DNA of 64,000 bases, from the NCBI RefSeq assembly GCF_034274695.1, contig NZ_CP128362.1, positions 8,310,501 through 8,374,500 of the forward strand, in the 5' to 3' direction. The DNA is from Chitinophaga sp. LS1. Lineage in GTDB: Bacteria; Bacteroidota; Bacteroidia; Chitinophagales; Chitinophagaceae. The translations under genes were made by a program, and so were the position numbers. This document shows positions 42,202 to 51,565 of the stretch, in pieces; position 1 is the first letter of the stretch, and each line of letters opens with the position of its first letter. The notes beneath the pieces were generated by a model. That model did not search any database, was not told where the DNA came from, and saw nothing but the letters and a program-made list of their open reading frames with translations.

Positions 42202-42687
42202 ATGGCAATAGTCAAAGACAACATCCTCCTTCAGCTCGTCAACGGCAGCCTGGGGGACATTATCACCATCTACGTCCGGAACGGACAAATCATCATGGCA
42301 AAGAAAAGAGGGGCATCTACCCTACCTCCTACCTCCAAACAATTATTAGCGCGCCTGAGAATGAAAATTGCCGCAGCACTGGCATTAGAAATGATCAAAG
42401 ACCCGGATGTAAAAGCAGCCTTCGCTGCCAAAGCCGGCCCGGGACAAAATGCGTTTAATATGGCGGTAAGAGAGGCGTACAAAATGCCCATCGTGCAGGA
42501 AACGGAGCTGCCTCCTGCTAAAAAAAATATCCCGCCTCAAAAGAAAAGAGACGGGATAAAAAATCTATTGATTCCTGAACATCTGCTGCATCCGGAGAAA
42601 TTGCTTTCTGGGAAATTATTTCCTGAAAAGATACTTCCTGGGAAATTGCTGCCAGAGAAAATATTTTCTGAGAAATTGCGCCCTTAG
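42202..42687 (+). CDS. Hypothetical protein with Leu/Lys-rich repeat tail
   Basis: 161 residues from the ATG at 42202. The first 100 (MAIVKDNILLQLVNGSLGD, LLARLRMKIAAALALEMIKD, AFAAKAGPGQNAFNMAVREA) look like a small Bacteroidota family of unknown function. The last 40 residues are repeats of the pattern PEKLL-GK (for example LFPEKILPGKLLPEKIFSEK), encoded by the same degenerate repeat that continues as non-coding tandem array after the stop. The stop codon itself lies in the first full array unit. Tail length is therefore likely unstable. Confidence 0.65.
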   Translation: MAIVKDNILLQLVNGSLGDIITIYVRNGQIIMAKKRGASTLPPTSKQLLARLRMKIAAALALEMIKDPDVKAAFAAKAGPGQNAFNMAVREAYKMPIVQETELPPAKKNIPPQKKRDGIKNLLIPEHLLHPEKLLSGKLFPEKILPGKLLPEKIFSEKLRP

Positions 42688-42905
42688 AACTTATTTCTTC
42701 CTGAGAAATTGCGTCCTTAGAACTTATTTCCCCCTGGAAATTGCACACTTAGAACTTACTTCTTCCTGAGAAATTGCGTCCTTAGAACTTATTTCCCCCT
42801 GGCAATTGCACACTTAGAACTTACTTCTTCCTGAGAAATTGCGTCCTTAGAACTTATTTTCCCCTGGGAAATTGCGCCCTTAGAACTTACTTCTTCCTGA
42901 AAATC
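42590..42905. repeat. 33-bp tandem repeat array between convergent genes
   Basis: Seven units begin with CTTAGAACTTA at 42683, 42716, 42748, 42781, 42813, 42846 and 42879 (units of 33, 32, 33, 32, 33, 33 nt and a partial). They alternate between a TTCTTCCTGAGAAATTGCG and a TTCCCCCTGGAAATTGC type. Degenerate halves extend left into the 42202 gene, and the last unit encodes the final codons of the antiporter. Unequal spacing and direct adjacency rule out CRISPR. Confidence 0.9.
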
Positions 42906-45055
42906 TTTTTCATGAACCTACCCAGTTTCGAGAGATTGGCTAGCTGTTCCTGGATAGGCCGTAGCGTCAGATCTTCTGGTTGGATACCTGCTTCGATATA
43001 CTCAATTTCTGTCTGTTCAGGATAGATCAGAATCACATTGTTATGCGTAAAATACTTGCTGATACGGGAAGGCAACCCTTCCAGCGAAGGCCTGTAAGAC
43101 AACGTACCTTTGCGGGCAGAAACAATAATGATCAGATCATTCTTCGTGGTATCATACGCCAGTGCCGGCAGATCTACCAGGTCATGCCAGAGTTTAAAAC
43201 CAATATCAACCGTCTGCTTCAGATTTTGGATCAGGTCTTCCAGGAACCGCTGCGTGGCGCCTTCACAATACACCATCAGCTTACCACCTACCTGCTTACT
43301 AAGCAAAAACAGTTTTTGCATGTAATGAGCAAAACCTATTTCCAGTTCAGCATTACGTGGCAAAACCAGCATAATACGGCGTGTTGTATTTAGTGGAAAA
43401 GAAAAATCGCATACATACAGATTCTCCCATACACTCTGCAACACATTGTCCAGGGTTGTACCGAAGATAGAGCCAAAGAGTCTGTCTGTAGTACTCGTTT
43501 TGTCCGTCCAGCCGATGATCACATCTGTAATACCCAGCTCTTTAGAAGCGCGGGCAATACCATCAGATACGTTCAGATCGATGCGCGTCACTACCTGCAC
43601 TTTGCTTTCAGTAGCGGCAGCGTGTGCGATCACCGCTTCCATCATTCTGTTTGTCTGGGTCATACGGGCTTTTGCCTCTTCATCGTCCTGCACCACTGCC
43701 AGAGGGTATACCGGTGTCTTGGCATTGGGATCTTTGATCATCACGGCAAAGTCCAGCATTGCCTCCATCTTTCCTGGATTCGCAATAGGAATGAGCATGC
43801 GCTCTGTCACTTCTTCAGCTTCTGGTTGTTTATCCGATTCTATGATAGCCAGTTTACGCCCGGCGCTTTCCGTCACGAAACTACCCACCAGGCAGGTGAT
43901 CAGAATAAGGATAACTGTACCATTGAGTACATTTTCATTGATAATCCCCATATTGAAACCGATGAGGATGATGGCGATCGTGGCCGCAGCATGTGCACTA
44001 CTCAAACCAAAAATCACATTCCGCTGTGGTACGCTATATTTAAATACAAGCTGTGTAAAAATCGCCGCCAGGTACTTACTTACCAACGCCATTACTGTGA
44101 GTACACCTGCAATCAGCAAGGCTTCCGGCCCTCTGAGCAATACCCGCAGATCTACTAACATCCCCACACTGATCAGGAAAAAAGGTATGAACAATGCGTT
44201 CCCGGTAAACTCAATCCTGTTCATCAATGGTGAAGTATGCGGGATGAGCTGGTTCAATGCCAGTCCGGCGAGGAAGGCGCCAATAATACCTTCTACCCCG
44301 GCCATCTCAGCCAGGAAGGCAGCCAGGAATACCATGCCCAGTACAAAGATGAAATGGGAAGTCTTGTCGTCTTTGATTTTCTTAAAGAACCACCTGCCTA
44401 TCATGGGGAAGATCCACAGCACCAGCCCAGCAAATACGGTAAGGCTCACACTGAGTCTGATCCAGAAGTGCTGATTCAGGTTACCTGCAGCAGCCCCGGT
44501 AATGATGGCCAGGATCACGAGTACGGCGGTATCCGTAATGATCGTACCTCCGACCGCGACCGTCACCGCTTCATTTCTGGTAATGCCCAACCGGCTTGCC
44601 AGGGGGTAGGCCACCAGCGTATGTGTAGAGAACATACTGGAAACCAGCAGTGTAGCCATAAAGTTGAAATGCAGCAGGTAGTGACAGATCACAAACCCTA
44701 AAATCAGCGGGATAAAAAACGTAAATGCCCCAAATACAAGGCTCCTATGCTGGTTTTTACGAAACTCCGTCATATCGAGTTCCAGGCCAGCAAGGAACAT
44801 AATGTATAGTAGTCCGGCCTTGCCGAACAGGTCTATACTTCCCTTCTCAATGATTTTAAATCCGTGATCACCAATGAACATCCCCGCAATGATCAATCCT
44901 ACGATGCTTGGGATCCTGAACTTACGCAGGATAATTGGCGCCAGGAGGATAATGAACAGTACCAGGGCAAAAATTGGTACCGGATCTTTGAGTGGTAAAC
45001 TGATATCAATCAATAATTTAGTGCCATTCAATCCTATCATAGTTCCAGTTTTCAA
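42887..45055 (-). CDS. CPA2-type cation:proton antiporter with C-terminal USP-like domain
   Basis: 722 residues. About 12 membrane helices occupy residues 20-400 (FRIPSIVGLIIAGMFIGDHG, FLAGLELDM, GVEGIIGAFLAGLALNQLIP). The cytosolic C-terminal half resembles universal-stress-protein/UspA folds, as in KefB-like and Bacteroidota Na+/H+ antiporters, and may sense nucleotides or stress. It exports K+ or Na+ in exchange for protons. The last nine codons lie in the tandem repeat array, so the C-terminus may have been altered by it. Start could also be 15 nt downstream. Confidence 0.88.
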   Translation of the reverse strand: MKTGTMIGLNGTKLLIDISLPLKDPVPIFALVLFIILLAPIILRKFRIPSIVGLIIAGMFIGDHGFKIIEKGSIDLFGKAGLLYIMFLAGLELDMTEFRKNQHRSLVFGAFTFFIPLILGFVICHYLLHFNFMATLLVSSMFSTHTLVAYPLASRLGITRNEAVTVAVGGTIITDTAVLVILAIITGAAAGNLNQHFWIRLSVSLTVFAGLVLWIFPMIGRWFFKKIKDDKTSHFIFVLGMVFLAAFLAEMAGVEGIIGAFLAGLALNQLIPHTSPLMNRIEFTGNALFIPFFLISVGMLVDLRVLLRGPEALLIAGVLTVMALVSKYLAAIFTQLVFKYSVPQRNVIFGLSSAHAAATIAIILIGFNMGIINENVLNGTVILILITCLVGSFVTESAGRKLAIIESDKQPEAEEVTERMLIPIANPGKMEAMLDFAVMIKDPNAKTPVYPLAVVQDDEEAKARMTQTNRMMEAVIAHAAATESKVQVVTRIDLNVSDGIARASKELGITDVIIGWTDKTSTTDRLFGSIFGTTLDNVLQSVWENLYVCDFSFPLNTTRRIMLVLPRNAELEIGFAHYMQKLFLLSKQVGGKLMVYCEGATQRFLEDLIQNLKQTVDIGFKLWHDLVDLPALAYDTTKNDLIIIVSARKGTLSYRPSLEGLPSRISKYFTHNNVILIYPEQTEIEYIEAGIQPEDLTLRPIQEQLANLSKLGRFMKKIFRKK

Positions 45056-45170
45056 TGTTCACAATAATAATGATAATCAGTGAGATTGTCACCCCGGATA
45101 AAATGGTGGGAGTTTAATTTAAAATCACGATTGTAAGCTGTATTTTTGTGCAAATTATACATTTTCGGAT

Positions 45171-45479
45171 ATGAGCCAGCGTCAGCAAACAGGCACACAC
45201 ACCAAAGAGTGGGAAGATGTGTTGGTAGCAGAGGATGAACAATTTCCATACAGCCTCATCGTGTGGAACGATGAAGTAAATACATTTGACTGGGTCATTC
45301 AGTCCCTGATGGAAGTATGCGGCCATTCGCAGGAACAGGCTGAGCAATGTGCTTTGATCATTCATCATAATGGCAAGTATGCTGTGAAGCAGGGTGAGTT
45401 TACCGACCTGCGTCCTATGTGCGAAGCGTTGTTGGATAGAGGAATCAGTGCAACTTTAGAAGAAGCTGTTGAAAGATAA
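45171..45479 (+). CDS. clpS: ATP-dependent Clp protease adaptor ClpS
   Basis: 102 residues. Binds N-degron substrates and hands them to ClpAP. The core has the family block [18 protein letters not shown] and the helper segment [16 protein letters not shown] (the His of the N-degron pocket). A 25-residue unstructured N-terminus precedes it. The stop codon overlaps the aat start by 1 nt (TAATG), so the two N-end-rule genes are translated together. Confidence 0.95.
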   Translation: MSQRQQTGTHTKEWEDVLVAEDEQFPYSLIVWNDEVNTFDWVIQSLMEVCGHSQEQAEQCALIIHHNGKYAVKQGEFTDLRPMCEALLDRGISATLEEAVER

Positions 45480-46117
45480 TGCCTGTCTTTTATCTCACAG
45501 ATGAGCTAATTTTCCCTCCTGTTAATTTAGCAGATGAAGACGGTCTCCTTGCTTATGGAGGGGATCTATCTGCCGAACGATTATTATTAGCTTACCAGGA
45601 AGGGATTTTCCCCTGGTATAATGAACCGCCTATCTTATGGTGGAGTCCGGATCCCCGTTTTGTATTATTTCCTGAAGAGTTGAAGCTCAGCGCCAGTATG
45701 AAACAGGTACTGAAGAAGAGTGTGTTTGAGATCACCTTTGATGAAGATTTTGAAGGGGTGATAGCGGGGTGTAAACAATCGCTGCGTAAGGGGCAGGATG
45801 GTACGTGGATTACTACGGAGGTGGAGGAAGCGTATGTAACATTGCATAAGATGGGGTATGCGCATTCGGTGGAGTGCTGGCAGGATGGAGAGTTGGTGGG
45901 TGGATTTTATGGGGTGATGATAGGGGCGTGTTTTTTTGGGGAGTCGATGTTTGCGAAGGTGAGTAATGCGTCGAAGGCGGCGTTTATAACGTTTGTGCAG
46001 AAGGCGAAGGGGATGGGGTTGAGTATCATAGATTGTCAGGTGTATACGGAGCATTTGGCGTCGTTGGGGGCAAGGTTTATTGGAAGGGATGAGTTTTTGG
46101 AGATAATACAATCCTGA
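45479..46117 (+). CDS. aat: Leucyl/phenylalanyl-tRNA-protein transferase
   Basis: 212 residues. Adds Leu or Phe from charged tRNA to proteins with N-terminal Lys or Arg, creating degrons for ClpS. The family signature [19 protein letters not shown] near the N-terminus, [19 protein letters not shown] and [18 protein letters not shown] are clear. It starts within the last base of the clpS stop. Length is slightly short of E. coli Aat (234) at the C-terminus. Confidence 0.95.
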   Translation: MPVFYLTDELIFPPVNLADEDGLLAYGGDLSAERLLLAYQEGIFPWYNEPPILWWSPDPRFVLFPEELKLSASMKQVLKKSVFEITFDEDFEGVIAGCKQSLRKGQDGTWITTEVEEAYVTLHKMGYAHSVECWQDGELVGGFYGVMIGACFFGESMFAKVSNASKAAFITFVQKAKGMGLSIIDCQVYTEHLASLGARFIGRDEFLEIIQS

Positions 46118-46162
46118 TTGAATATAACACTAACGACTGTTTGAAATTTAATCCCAATAAAT

Positions 46163-46420
46163 ACATTCATGAAAGCGGAAATTCACAAACGGAACAAAAA
46201 CCCATTTTCAATAATACATTCATGAAAAAAGAATTCACCCACACACATGAAACCCATTTCCAATAAACACATTCATGAATGAGGAAATTCACAAACGGAA
46301 TAAAAACCCATTTCCAATAAAAACCTTCATGAATGAGGAAATTCACCAATGGGGGATGAAAACCATTTTCAGAAAAAACCCTCATGAACCGGGTTCACAA
46401 ACGACTATGAAAATGGTGGT
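46163..46420. repeat. 53-55-bp direct repeat array (same family as 10081-10190)
   Basis: Units start at 46163 (53 bp), 46216 (53), 46269 (54), 46323 (55) and a partial at 46378. Core: ACATTCATGAATGAGGAAAT then TCACAAACGG, and an ACCCATTTTCAATAA-type end. TTCATGAA inside is palindromic. The last unit runs into the IS110 remnant. The minus strand happens to stay open, but the peptides are repeats of no known family. Confidence 0.88.
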
Positions 46421-46441
46421 ACCTTCGACAAAAGTACTACC

Positions 46442-47667
46442 ATGGAACAATCACATATCAGTTTTGAACAGGTTGTGAGTCGCGGCTGTGGCCTCGATGT
46501 TCACCAGGAGAATGTAGTAGCCACCATCAGAGGAAATGGGTTGGAAGAACAAACCCGCACTTTTAGCACTTTCACAAGTTCACTTAGGGACCTGGTAGCT
46601 TGGCTTGAAGAATCCGGCATTACACATGTCGCAATGGAGAGCACGGGGTTTACTGGAAGCCTGTTTTTAATATACTGGAACCTCACTTTGAACTTATTCT
46701 GGTCAATGCCCGGCATATTAAATATGTGCCGGGGCATAAGACCGATCGCAATGACAGTGCCTGGATTGCAAAATTATTGCTAAGCGGGCTACTAAAGGGA
46801 AGTTTTATTCCACCGCAATACACTCGCGAATTACGGGAATTGTACCGATACAAACGTAAAGTAATAGGACAGCGGTCCAGTGAATATAACCGGTTACAGA
46901 ACATTTTAGAGACAGCCAATATCAAATTGAGCACTGTAGTCAGTGATGTATTCGGTGTAAGTGGCTGGTCAATGATCACTGCCATTATTGAAGGAGAACA
47001 GGATCCTATGATATTGGCCAATTTGGCAAAAGGTAGGCTCAAAATCAAAAAACAAGAGCTTATTCTTGCATTAGAAGGCCATCTTAATGAGCATCACCGT
47101 TTTATGCTCAGCCTGTCTAAAACTGTTATTTTACAGCTAAATGACCTACTTGGTCAGGTGGATAACCGTATAGATCAGTACTTAAAAAAATGGGAGGAAG
47201 AAGTAAAATTACTTCAGACTATTCCCGGAGTACAAAAACAAACAGCTACCGCCATCTTAGCCGAAATAGGTACAGATATGCATGCGTTCCTAATCAGCAT
47301 CATTTGGCTAGTTGGTGTGGTTTATGTCCTGGTAATAATGAAAGTGCCGGAAAAAGAAAAGTGAAAGAATCAATCATGGCAACAGATCCCTTAAAACCGC
47401 ACTCGTGGAAGCAGCATGGGCTGCAGCACATACGAAAGATACTTATCTGAAAAGAAAATATTATACTTTGAGTATACGAAGAGGCAAAAAACGAGCACTT
47501 ATTGCAATTTCACACAAAATCCTAATTGCCGCTTATTTTATACTCAAAAATAGAGTGCCATATATGGAACCTGATAATCAGGAGTGGCTAAAAAAAGAAA
47601 GCAGGCGCAGATAAATAATTATCTCAGACGCCTGCGCGAGCTTGAGGCATTACCCCCATCTCAATAA
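46442..47667 (+). pseudogene. IS110-family transposase remnant with four single-base deletions
   Basis: The N-terminal DEDD domain (GLDVHQENVVATI, HVAMESTG, PGHKTDRNDSAWIAKLLLSG) and the C-terminal catalytic-Ser domain (LLQTIPGVQKQTATAIL, then LASWCGLCPGNNESAGKRK) are both recognisable. The full protein appears only by shifting frame four times, near 46647 (G run), 47290 (C pair), 47359 (A run) and 47608. Each shift is one lost base. No ends or target duplications were identified. IS110 elements use a bridge RNA from a flanking non-coding end, and the adjacent repeat array is the only structured flank here. Confidence 0.87.
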
Positions 47668-47824
47668 GATTACTAAGTTACAAAAATCGACCTTTTATTG
47701 GTGCTTTTTCAGCCTGTAGAAAAAACTGATTTAAGACTCTAAGTACAAACGATTGTTGCTATAAGCACGAAAAGAAAATTTTAATCCTATAGAGTCATAT
47801 CAAATTATGGCCTGGACGAACTAT

Positions 47825-47861
47825 TTTCAAAGAAAAAGGGTCGGAAATAAATTCCAACCCT
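47825..47861 (-). terminator. Terminator of the lipoprotein gene at 47891
   Basis: AGGGT-GGAAT stem (one mismatch) with short loop, then on the minus strand CTTTTTCTTTG. The sequence TTTTCAAAGAAAAAGGG matches the tail of the 55-bp repeat at 10081-10190. Confidence 0.7.
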
Positions 47862-47890
47862 ATTATTCCAATCTATTTTAATTCCAAAAA

Positions 47891-48808
47891 CTATTTCTTT
47901 TTCGTAAACCCTCCTTCAAACAAACACCTGATCCCTCTATACGCTCCACAACCACCAATCTCCTTTATCGTCAGCTTGCTTGCAGAAAACTGAAACGCTA
48001 TCCCACATTCCGTATCCTTATCCGTAAACTCTCCTTTATTCGCACCTGCAAAATGCCCCGTACCAGATATCTCTCCTTTACACCCACTCTCCTTCGCAAA
48101 TGATATAAAGAACAAAAATGACTTCGCATCTTTCCCATCACGAATTGATACTATACTATTCTCACCCGCCGCATAATCACCACTAAATTTATTCTTCTTT
48201 GGCAGCGTATCAATCGGATTAAATAACTGACCAGGTGCCGCTTCACCAGTAGAGTTAGTCATGATCAGCGCAGTGCTGCCATTCGCTTCTACTGAATAGA
48301 AATTTTCAGTTGTACCCGTATGACCAGGCGTTACTTCTGTCTCTGTCGTAATCTTCACCATCTCCTTACTATCGATAGAGAAGTATTCCTTTTTATTACT
48401 CTTACTATTTAACCAAGCTACCTGCACACGACTCAGGTAATGATCCTTCTTATCAAACACACACAGGTATGCAGCTGTCGTATTCTTGTCCTCAGCTTTG
48501 ATCACAAGATAGTTGATCTGTTTGCCCGTCAGTGATACTAATGGATAATAACTCACCTTGCCGGTTGGGAAGTCAACCTTCGCCAGCGTATCGACCAAAA
48601 ACCGGCTGATAAGGGCGGTGTCGATAGCAGTGGAATCACCAGTCTTGCTGGTAAGCAGCTCCGGAGTCAGCTTGTAAGGCAGTTTGCTGTCAGCAAATGA
48701 CTGACGGAATTCTTTAAAAGTTATTGCATCAGCGCCTGATTTTTTACCGCCCGACTTGCAGGAGGCGAAAAGTCCAAGTGCTAATGCTGCTATCAACAGC
48801 TTATTCAT
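47891..48808 (-). CDS. Lipoprotein of unknown function
   Basis: 305 residues from ATG 48808. The lipobox LFASC marks a lipoprotein, and the mature protein starts CKSGGKKSGADAITFKEF. The rest resembles no family I can name: a beta-rich region around YLVIKAEDKNTTAAYLCVFD and a C-terminal cysteine pair region (KEIGGCGAYRGIRCLFEGG). Transcribed toward the IS110 remnant with its own terminator. Divergent from mntR. Confidence 0.7.
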   Translation of the reverse strand: MNKLLIAALALGLFASCKSGGKKSGADAITFKEFRQSFADSKLPYKLTPELLTSKTGDSTAIDTALISRFLVDTLAKVDFPTGKVSYYPLVSLTGKQINYLVIKAEDKNTTAAYLCVFDKKDHYLSRVQVAWLNSKSNKKEYFSIDSKEMVKITTETEVTPGHTGTTENFYSVEANGSTALIMTNSTGEAAPGQLFNPIDTLPKKNKFSGDYAAGENSIVSIRDGKDAKSFLFFISFAKESGCKGEISGTGHFAGANKGEFTDKDTECGIAFQFSASKLTIKEIGGCGAYRGIRCLFEGGFTKKK

Positions 48809-48897
48809 GCGTATTTGCTTGTTTATTATGGCCGAAAAGTTAAAGAAAAAATTGATATGAACAAAAGCGAAGCGCAAAATTGGGATTTTTTCTCGAT

Positions 48898-48912
48898 TAT
48901 TTAGGTAAATTT
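48898..48912. promoter_or_regulatory. DtxR/MntR-like half site 1
   Basis: TATTTAGGTAAATTT lies in the divergent region and shares ATTTAGGTAAAT with the fuller site at 48985-49000. Confidence 0.4.
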
Positions 48913-48984
48913 CGGACATCCTTATGTAATATCCGGCACCAGTGGGCGATTTGAGGGAACCAGTTGCATTTCTCCAATATATTA

Positions 48985-49000
48985 TTTAGATTTACCTAAA
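48985..49000. promoter_or_regulatory. DtxR/MntR-like operator before mntR
   Basis: TTTAGATTTACCTAAA has TTTAG...CTAAA arms like IdeR/DtxR boxes (TTAGG...CCTAA). It lies 17 nt before the mntR ATG, where a bound repressor would block transcription of both metal genes. Confidence 0.5.
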
Positions 49001-49016
49001 TTTTATTTTTAGCAAT

Positions 49017-49676
49017 ATGAATTTGTCGATCTCAGAGGAGAACTATATCAAATCAATCTATAAATTAGAAGAAGGACAGGAACCAGTCAGTACCAATGCG
49101 CTGGCCTATGAGCTGGATACCAAACCCGCATCGGTGACCGACATGGCAAAGAAGCTAAAAGAAAAGAAGCTCATTGCATATGAGAAATACCAGGGCATCA
49201 ACCTGACCAGCGAAGGGAAAAAAGCCGCCCTGCAAATCATACGCCGACACCGCCTCTGGGAATGTTTCCTGGTGGATAAACTCAGTTTCAGCTGGGAAGA
49301 AGTACACGAACTGGCCGAAGAACTGGAACATGTTCGCAGCGAAAAACTGACCAACCGCCTCAGCGAATTCCTGGGTAACCCGCAGATTGATCCTCACGGT
49401 GACCCCATCCCTGATGCACAAGGCAAAATGGGTAAACCCAGGGTACATACCAGCCTCCATAAATCAAAAGCCAACCGGCTCGAAGTCATGGCAGTATCCG
49501 ATAAATCGGCCGCCCTGCTGGAATTTCTGAATACTAAAGGCGTGCGGTTAGGGACACAACTGGACGTCATTGAACGATATGAATTTGACAACTCTATTGA
49601 GATAAAAATAAAGAACCAACCTGCCTTTACCATCAGTGAACAGGTAGCGAAAAATATCATGGTAAAGCAGATTTAA
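49017..49676 (+). CDS. mntR: DtxR/MntR-family metal-dependent regulator
   Basis: 219 residues. An N-terminal winged helix-turn-helix (SISEENYIKSIYKLEEGQEP, TNALAYELDTKPASVTDM) is followed by the metal-binding dimerization domain (HRLWECFLVDKL) and a C-terminal SH3-like FeoA domain (LGTQLDVIERYEFDNSIEI). It lies 9 nt before the Nramp transporter gene, so the pair is regulator plus target. Mn is the likely metal because of the Nramp partner, though Fe cannot be excluded. Confidence 0.9.
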   Translation: MNLSISEENYIKSIYKLEEGQEPVSTNALAYELDTKPASVTDMAKKLKEKKLIAYEKYQGINLTSEGKKAALQIIRRHRLWECFLVDKLSFSWEEVHELAEELEHVRSEKLTNRLSEFLGNPQIDPHGDPIPDAQGKMGKPRVHTSLHKSKANRLEVMAVSDKSAALLEFLNTKGVRLGTQLDVIERYEFDNSIEIKIKNQPAFTISEQVAKNIMVKQI

Positions 49677-49685
49677 GCTAATTTT

Positions 49686-51563
49686 ATGAACCATCAGCAC
49701 ACATCCCTTGGCGAAGTACATCAAAGTGTAGACACGACTGCAGACAACCCAAACCGCTGGAAAAAAATGTTTGCCTTCTTTGGACCTGCTTACCTCGTGA
49801 GCGTAGGTTATATGGACCCCGGCAACTGGGCCACAGACCTCGCCGGCGGCAGCCAATACGGGTATACCCTCCTATGGGTACTGCTCATGAGTAACCTCAT
49901 GGCACTACTACTACAATCACTCAGCGCAAGACTAGGCATTGTTCGCGGACGTGACCTCGCTCAGGCAAACAGAGAGACATACCCCCCAGGTGTTAATTTC
50001 GTTTTGTATATACTGGCAGAAATCGCCATTGCAGCCACCGACCTGGCAGAAGTGCTGGGCATGGCCATCGGTATCCAGTTACTAACAGGATTACCTTTGC
50101 AATGGGGTGTGAGCATTACCGTTTTCGATACCTTTCTATTACTGGTATTGCAGAAATATGGTATCCGGAAAATGGAGGCTTTCATCATCATGTTAGTGGC
50201 AATTGTAGGCGTATCATTCCTGGTTGAACTGATTATGGCTAAGCCTGTGATGAGTGAAGTGATCACTGGTTTTGTACCCCGCATTCCCGATAATACGGCG
50301 CTCTATATTGCCATCGGTATCATTGGTGCCACCGTGATGCCTCATAATCTATACCTGCACTCTGCATTGGTGCAAACGCGGAAAATAAGGCAGGATGAAG
50401 CAGGCATCAGACAAGCATTGAAATTAAATTTTATTGATAGTGCGATTGCATTAAATTTAGCGTTCTTTGTAAATGCAGCAATATTGATCCTGGCTGCTGC
50501 GGTGTTCTTTAAATCAGGGAAAACCAGTGTGGCAGAAATACAGGATGCACATAAGTTACTGGAAGGATTGTTAAGCAATAAATGGGCACCGATCCTGTTC
50601 GCTGTCGCATTGATTGCAGCAGGACAAAGTTCTACGGTGACCGGCACCTTAGCCGGACAAATTGTGATGGAAGGATACCTGAAACTACGTATCAATCCAT
50701 GGTTGAGAAGATTACTGACAAGGTTGCTGGCCATTGTACCCGCGCTGTTGGTGATACAGATTGCAGGTGTTGATAAGGTGGGAGACCTCCTGGTATTCAG
50801 TCAGGTGTTGCTGAGTTTACAGCTGGGTTTTGCAGTGATCCCGCTGATACATTTTGTGAGTGATAAAAAGACGATGGGGAAATTTGCGGTGAACGTACCT
50901 GTGAAGATCCTCAGCTGGGTGATTACAGCAGTGCTGGTGTATCTGAATACACGCATGGTGTTTACAGAAGCCATGCATTATATGGAAGGAGGCGGTTCTA
51001 TCTGGGTAGATATTCTTATTTCAATACTCGCTATTGGATTTGTAGTGTTGCTGTTTATTACTGTGCTTTATCCACTGGCTACAAAGTATGCTTTAAAGAG
51101 TTCGACAAATATACATCCTGCTACAGCTGTGTCTTTGGAGAATATTACCATACCTCAGTATAACAGAATTGCACTGGCGCTTGATTTTAGTAAGGATGAT
51201 GAGGCGATCATTGCAAATGCGATTGCACATGGCAATGCCAATACAAGTTACCTGCTGATCCATATTGTGGAGAGTGCATCGGCGAAGTATTTAGGAAGAG
51301 AATCGGATGATCTTGAAACGAGGAAAGACAAGGAGCAGATGGATACGTATGTGAGTTTGCTGAAGAGTAAAAATCTGCAGGCGGAAGGGTTCCTGGGATA
51401 TAGACACAGAGCGGAAGAGATCGTGCGGATCGTGAAGTCGGAAAAGGCGGATTTTTTAGTGTTGGGTGGACATGGACATACAGGGATTAAGGATTGGATT
51501 TACGGAGAAACGACTAATCAGGTGAGACATAAGGTGAAGATACCTGTGTTGGTAGTGCAGTAA
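49686..51563 (+). CDS. mntH: Nramp divalent-metal transporter with C-terminal UspA domain
   Basis: 625 residues. The transporter domain (1-450) has the TM1 motif DPGNWATDLAGG and the TM6 motif MPHNLYLHS, both needed for Mn/Fe. Residues about 480-625 form a universal-stress-protein domain (RIALALDFSKDDEAII, then VLGGHGHTGIKDWIYG with the ATP-binding GxGxxG-like end). Such Nramp-USP fusions are found in several Bacteroidota and may tie uptake to the ATP state. Translated right behind mntR. Confidence 0.92.
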   Translation: MNHQHTSLGEVHQSVDTTADNPNRWKKMFAFFGPAYLVSVGYMDPGNWATDLAGGSQYGYTLLWVLLMSNLMALLLQSLSARLGIVRGRDLAQANRETYPPGVNFVLYILAEIAIAATDLAEVLGMAIGIQLLTGLPLQWGVSITVFDTFLLLVLQKYGIRKMEAFIIMLVAIVGVSFLVELIMAKPVMSEVITGFVPRIPDNTALYIAIGIIGATVMPHNLYLHSALVQTRKIRQDEAGIRQALKLNFIDSAIALNLAFFVNAAILILAAAVFFKSGKTSVAEIQDAHKLLEGLLSNKWAPILFAVALIAAGQSSTVTGTLAGQIVMEGYLKLRINPWLRRLLTRLLAIVPALLVIQIAGVDKVGDLLVFSQVLLSLQLGFAVIPLIHFVSDKKTMGKFAVNVPVKILSWVITAVLVYLNTRMVFTEAMHYMEGGGSIWVDILISILAIGFVVLLFITVLYPLATKYALKSSTNIHPATAVSLENITIPQYNRIALALDFSKDDEAIIANAIAHGNANTSYLLIHIVESASAKYLGRESDDLETRKDKEQMDTYVSLLKSKNLQAEGFLGYRHRAEEIVRIVKSEKADFLVLGGHGHTGIKDWIYGETTNQVRHKVKIPVLVVQ

Positions 51564-51565
51564 TT

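Noticed and set aside
42683..42905. Possible CRISPR array
   Set aside because: Units are contiguous with no unique spacers of constant length, no cas genes nearby, and repeats continue into coding sequence.
43446..44474. 342-codon open frame antisense to the antiporter
   Set aside because: Ser/Thr-rich, no motifs, fully covered by the antiporter gene on the other strand.
46167..46385. 72-codon open frame on the minus strand with repeated peptides such as FLIHE
   Set aside because: It is exactly the 53-55-bp repeat array read in one frame; the repeats keep it open by chance and it ends with the array.
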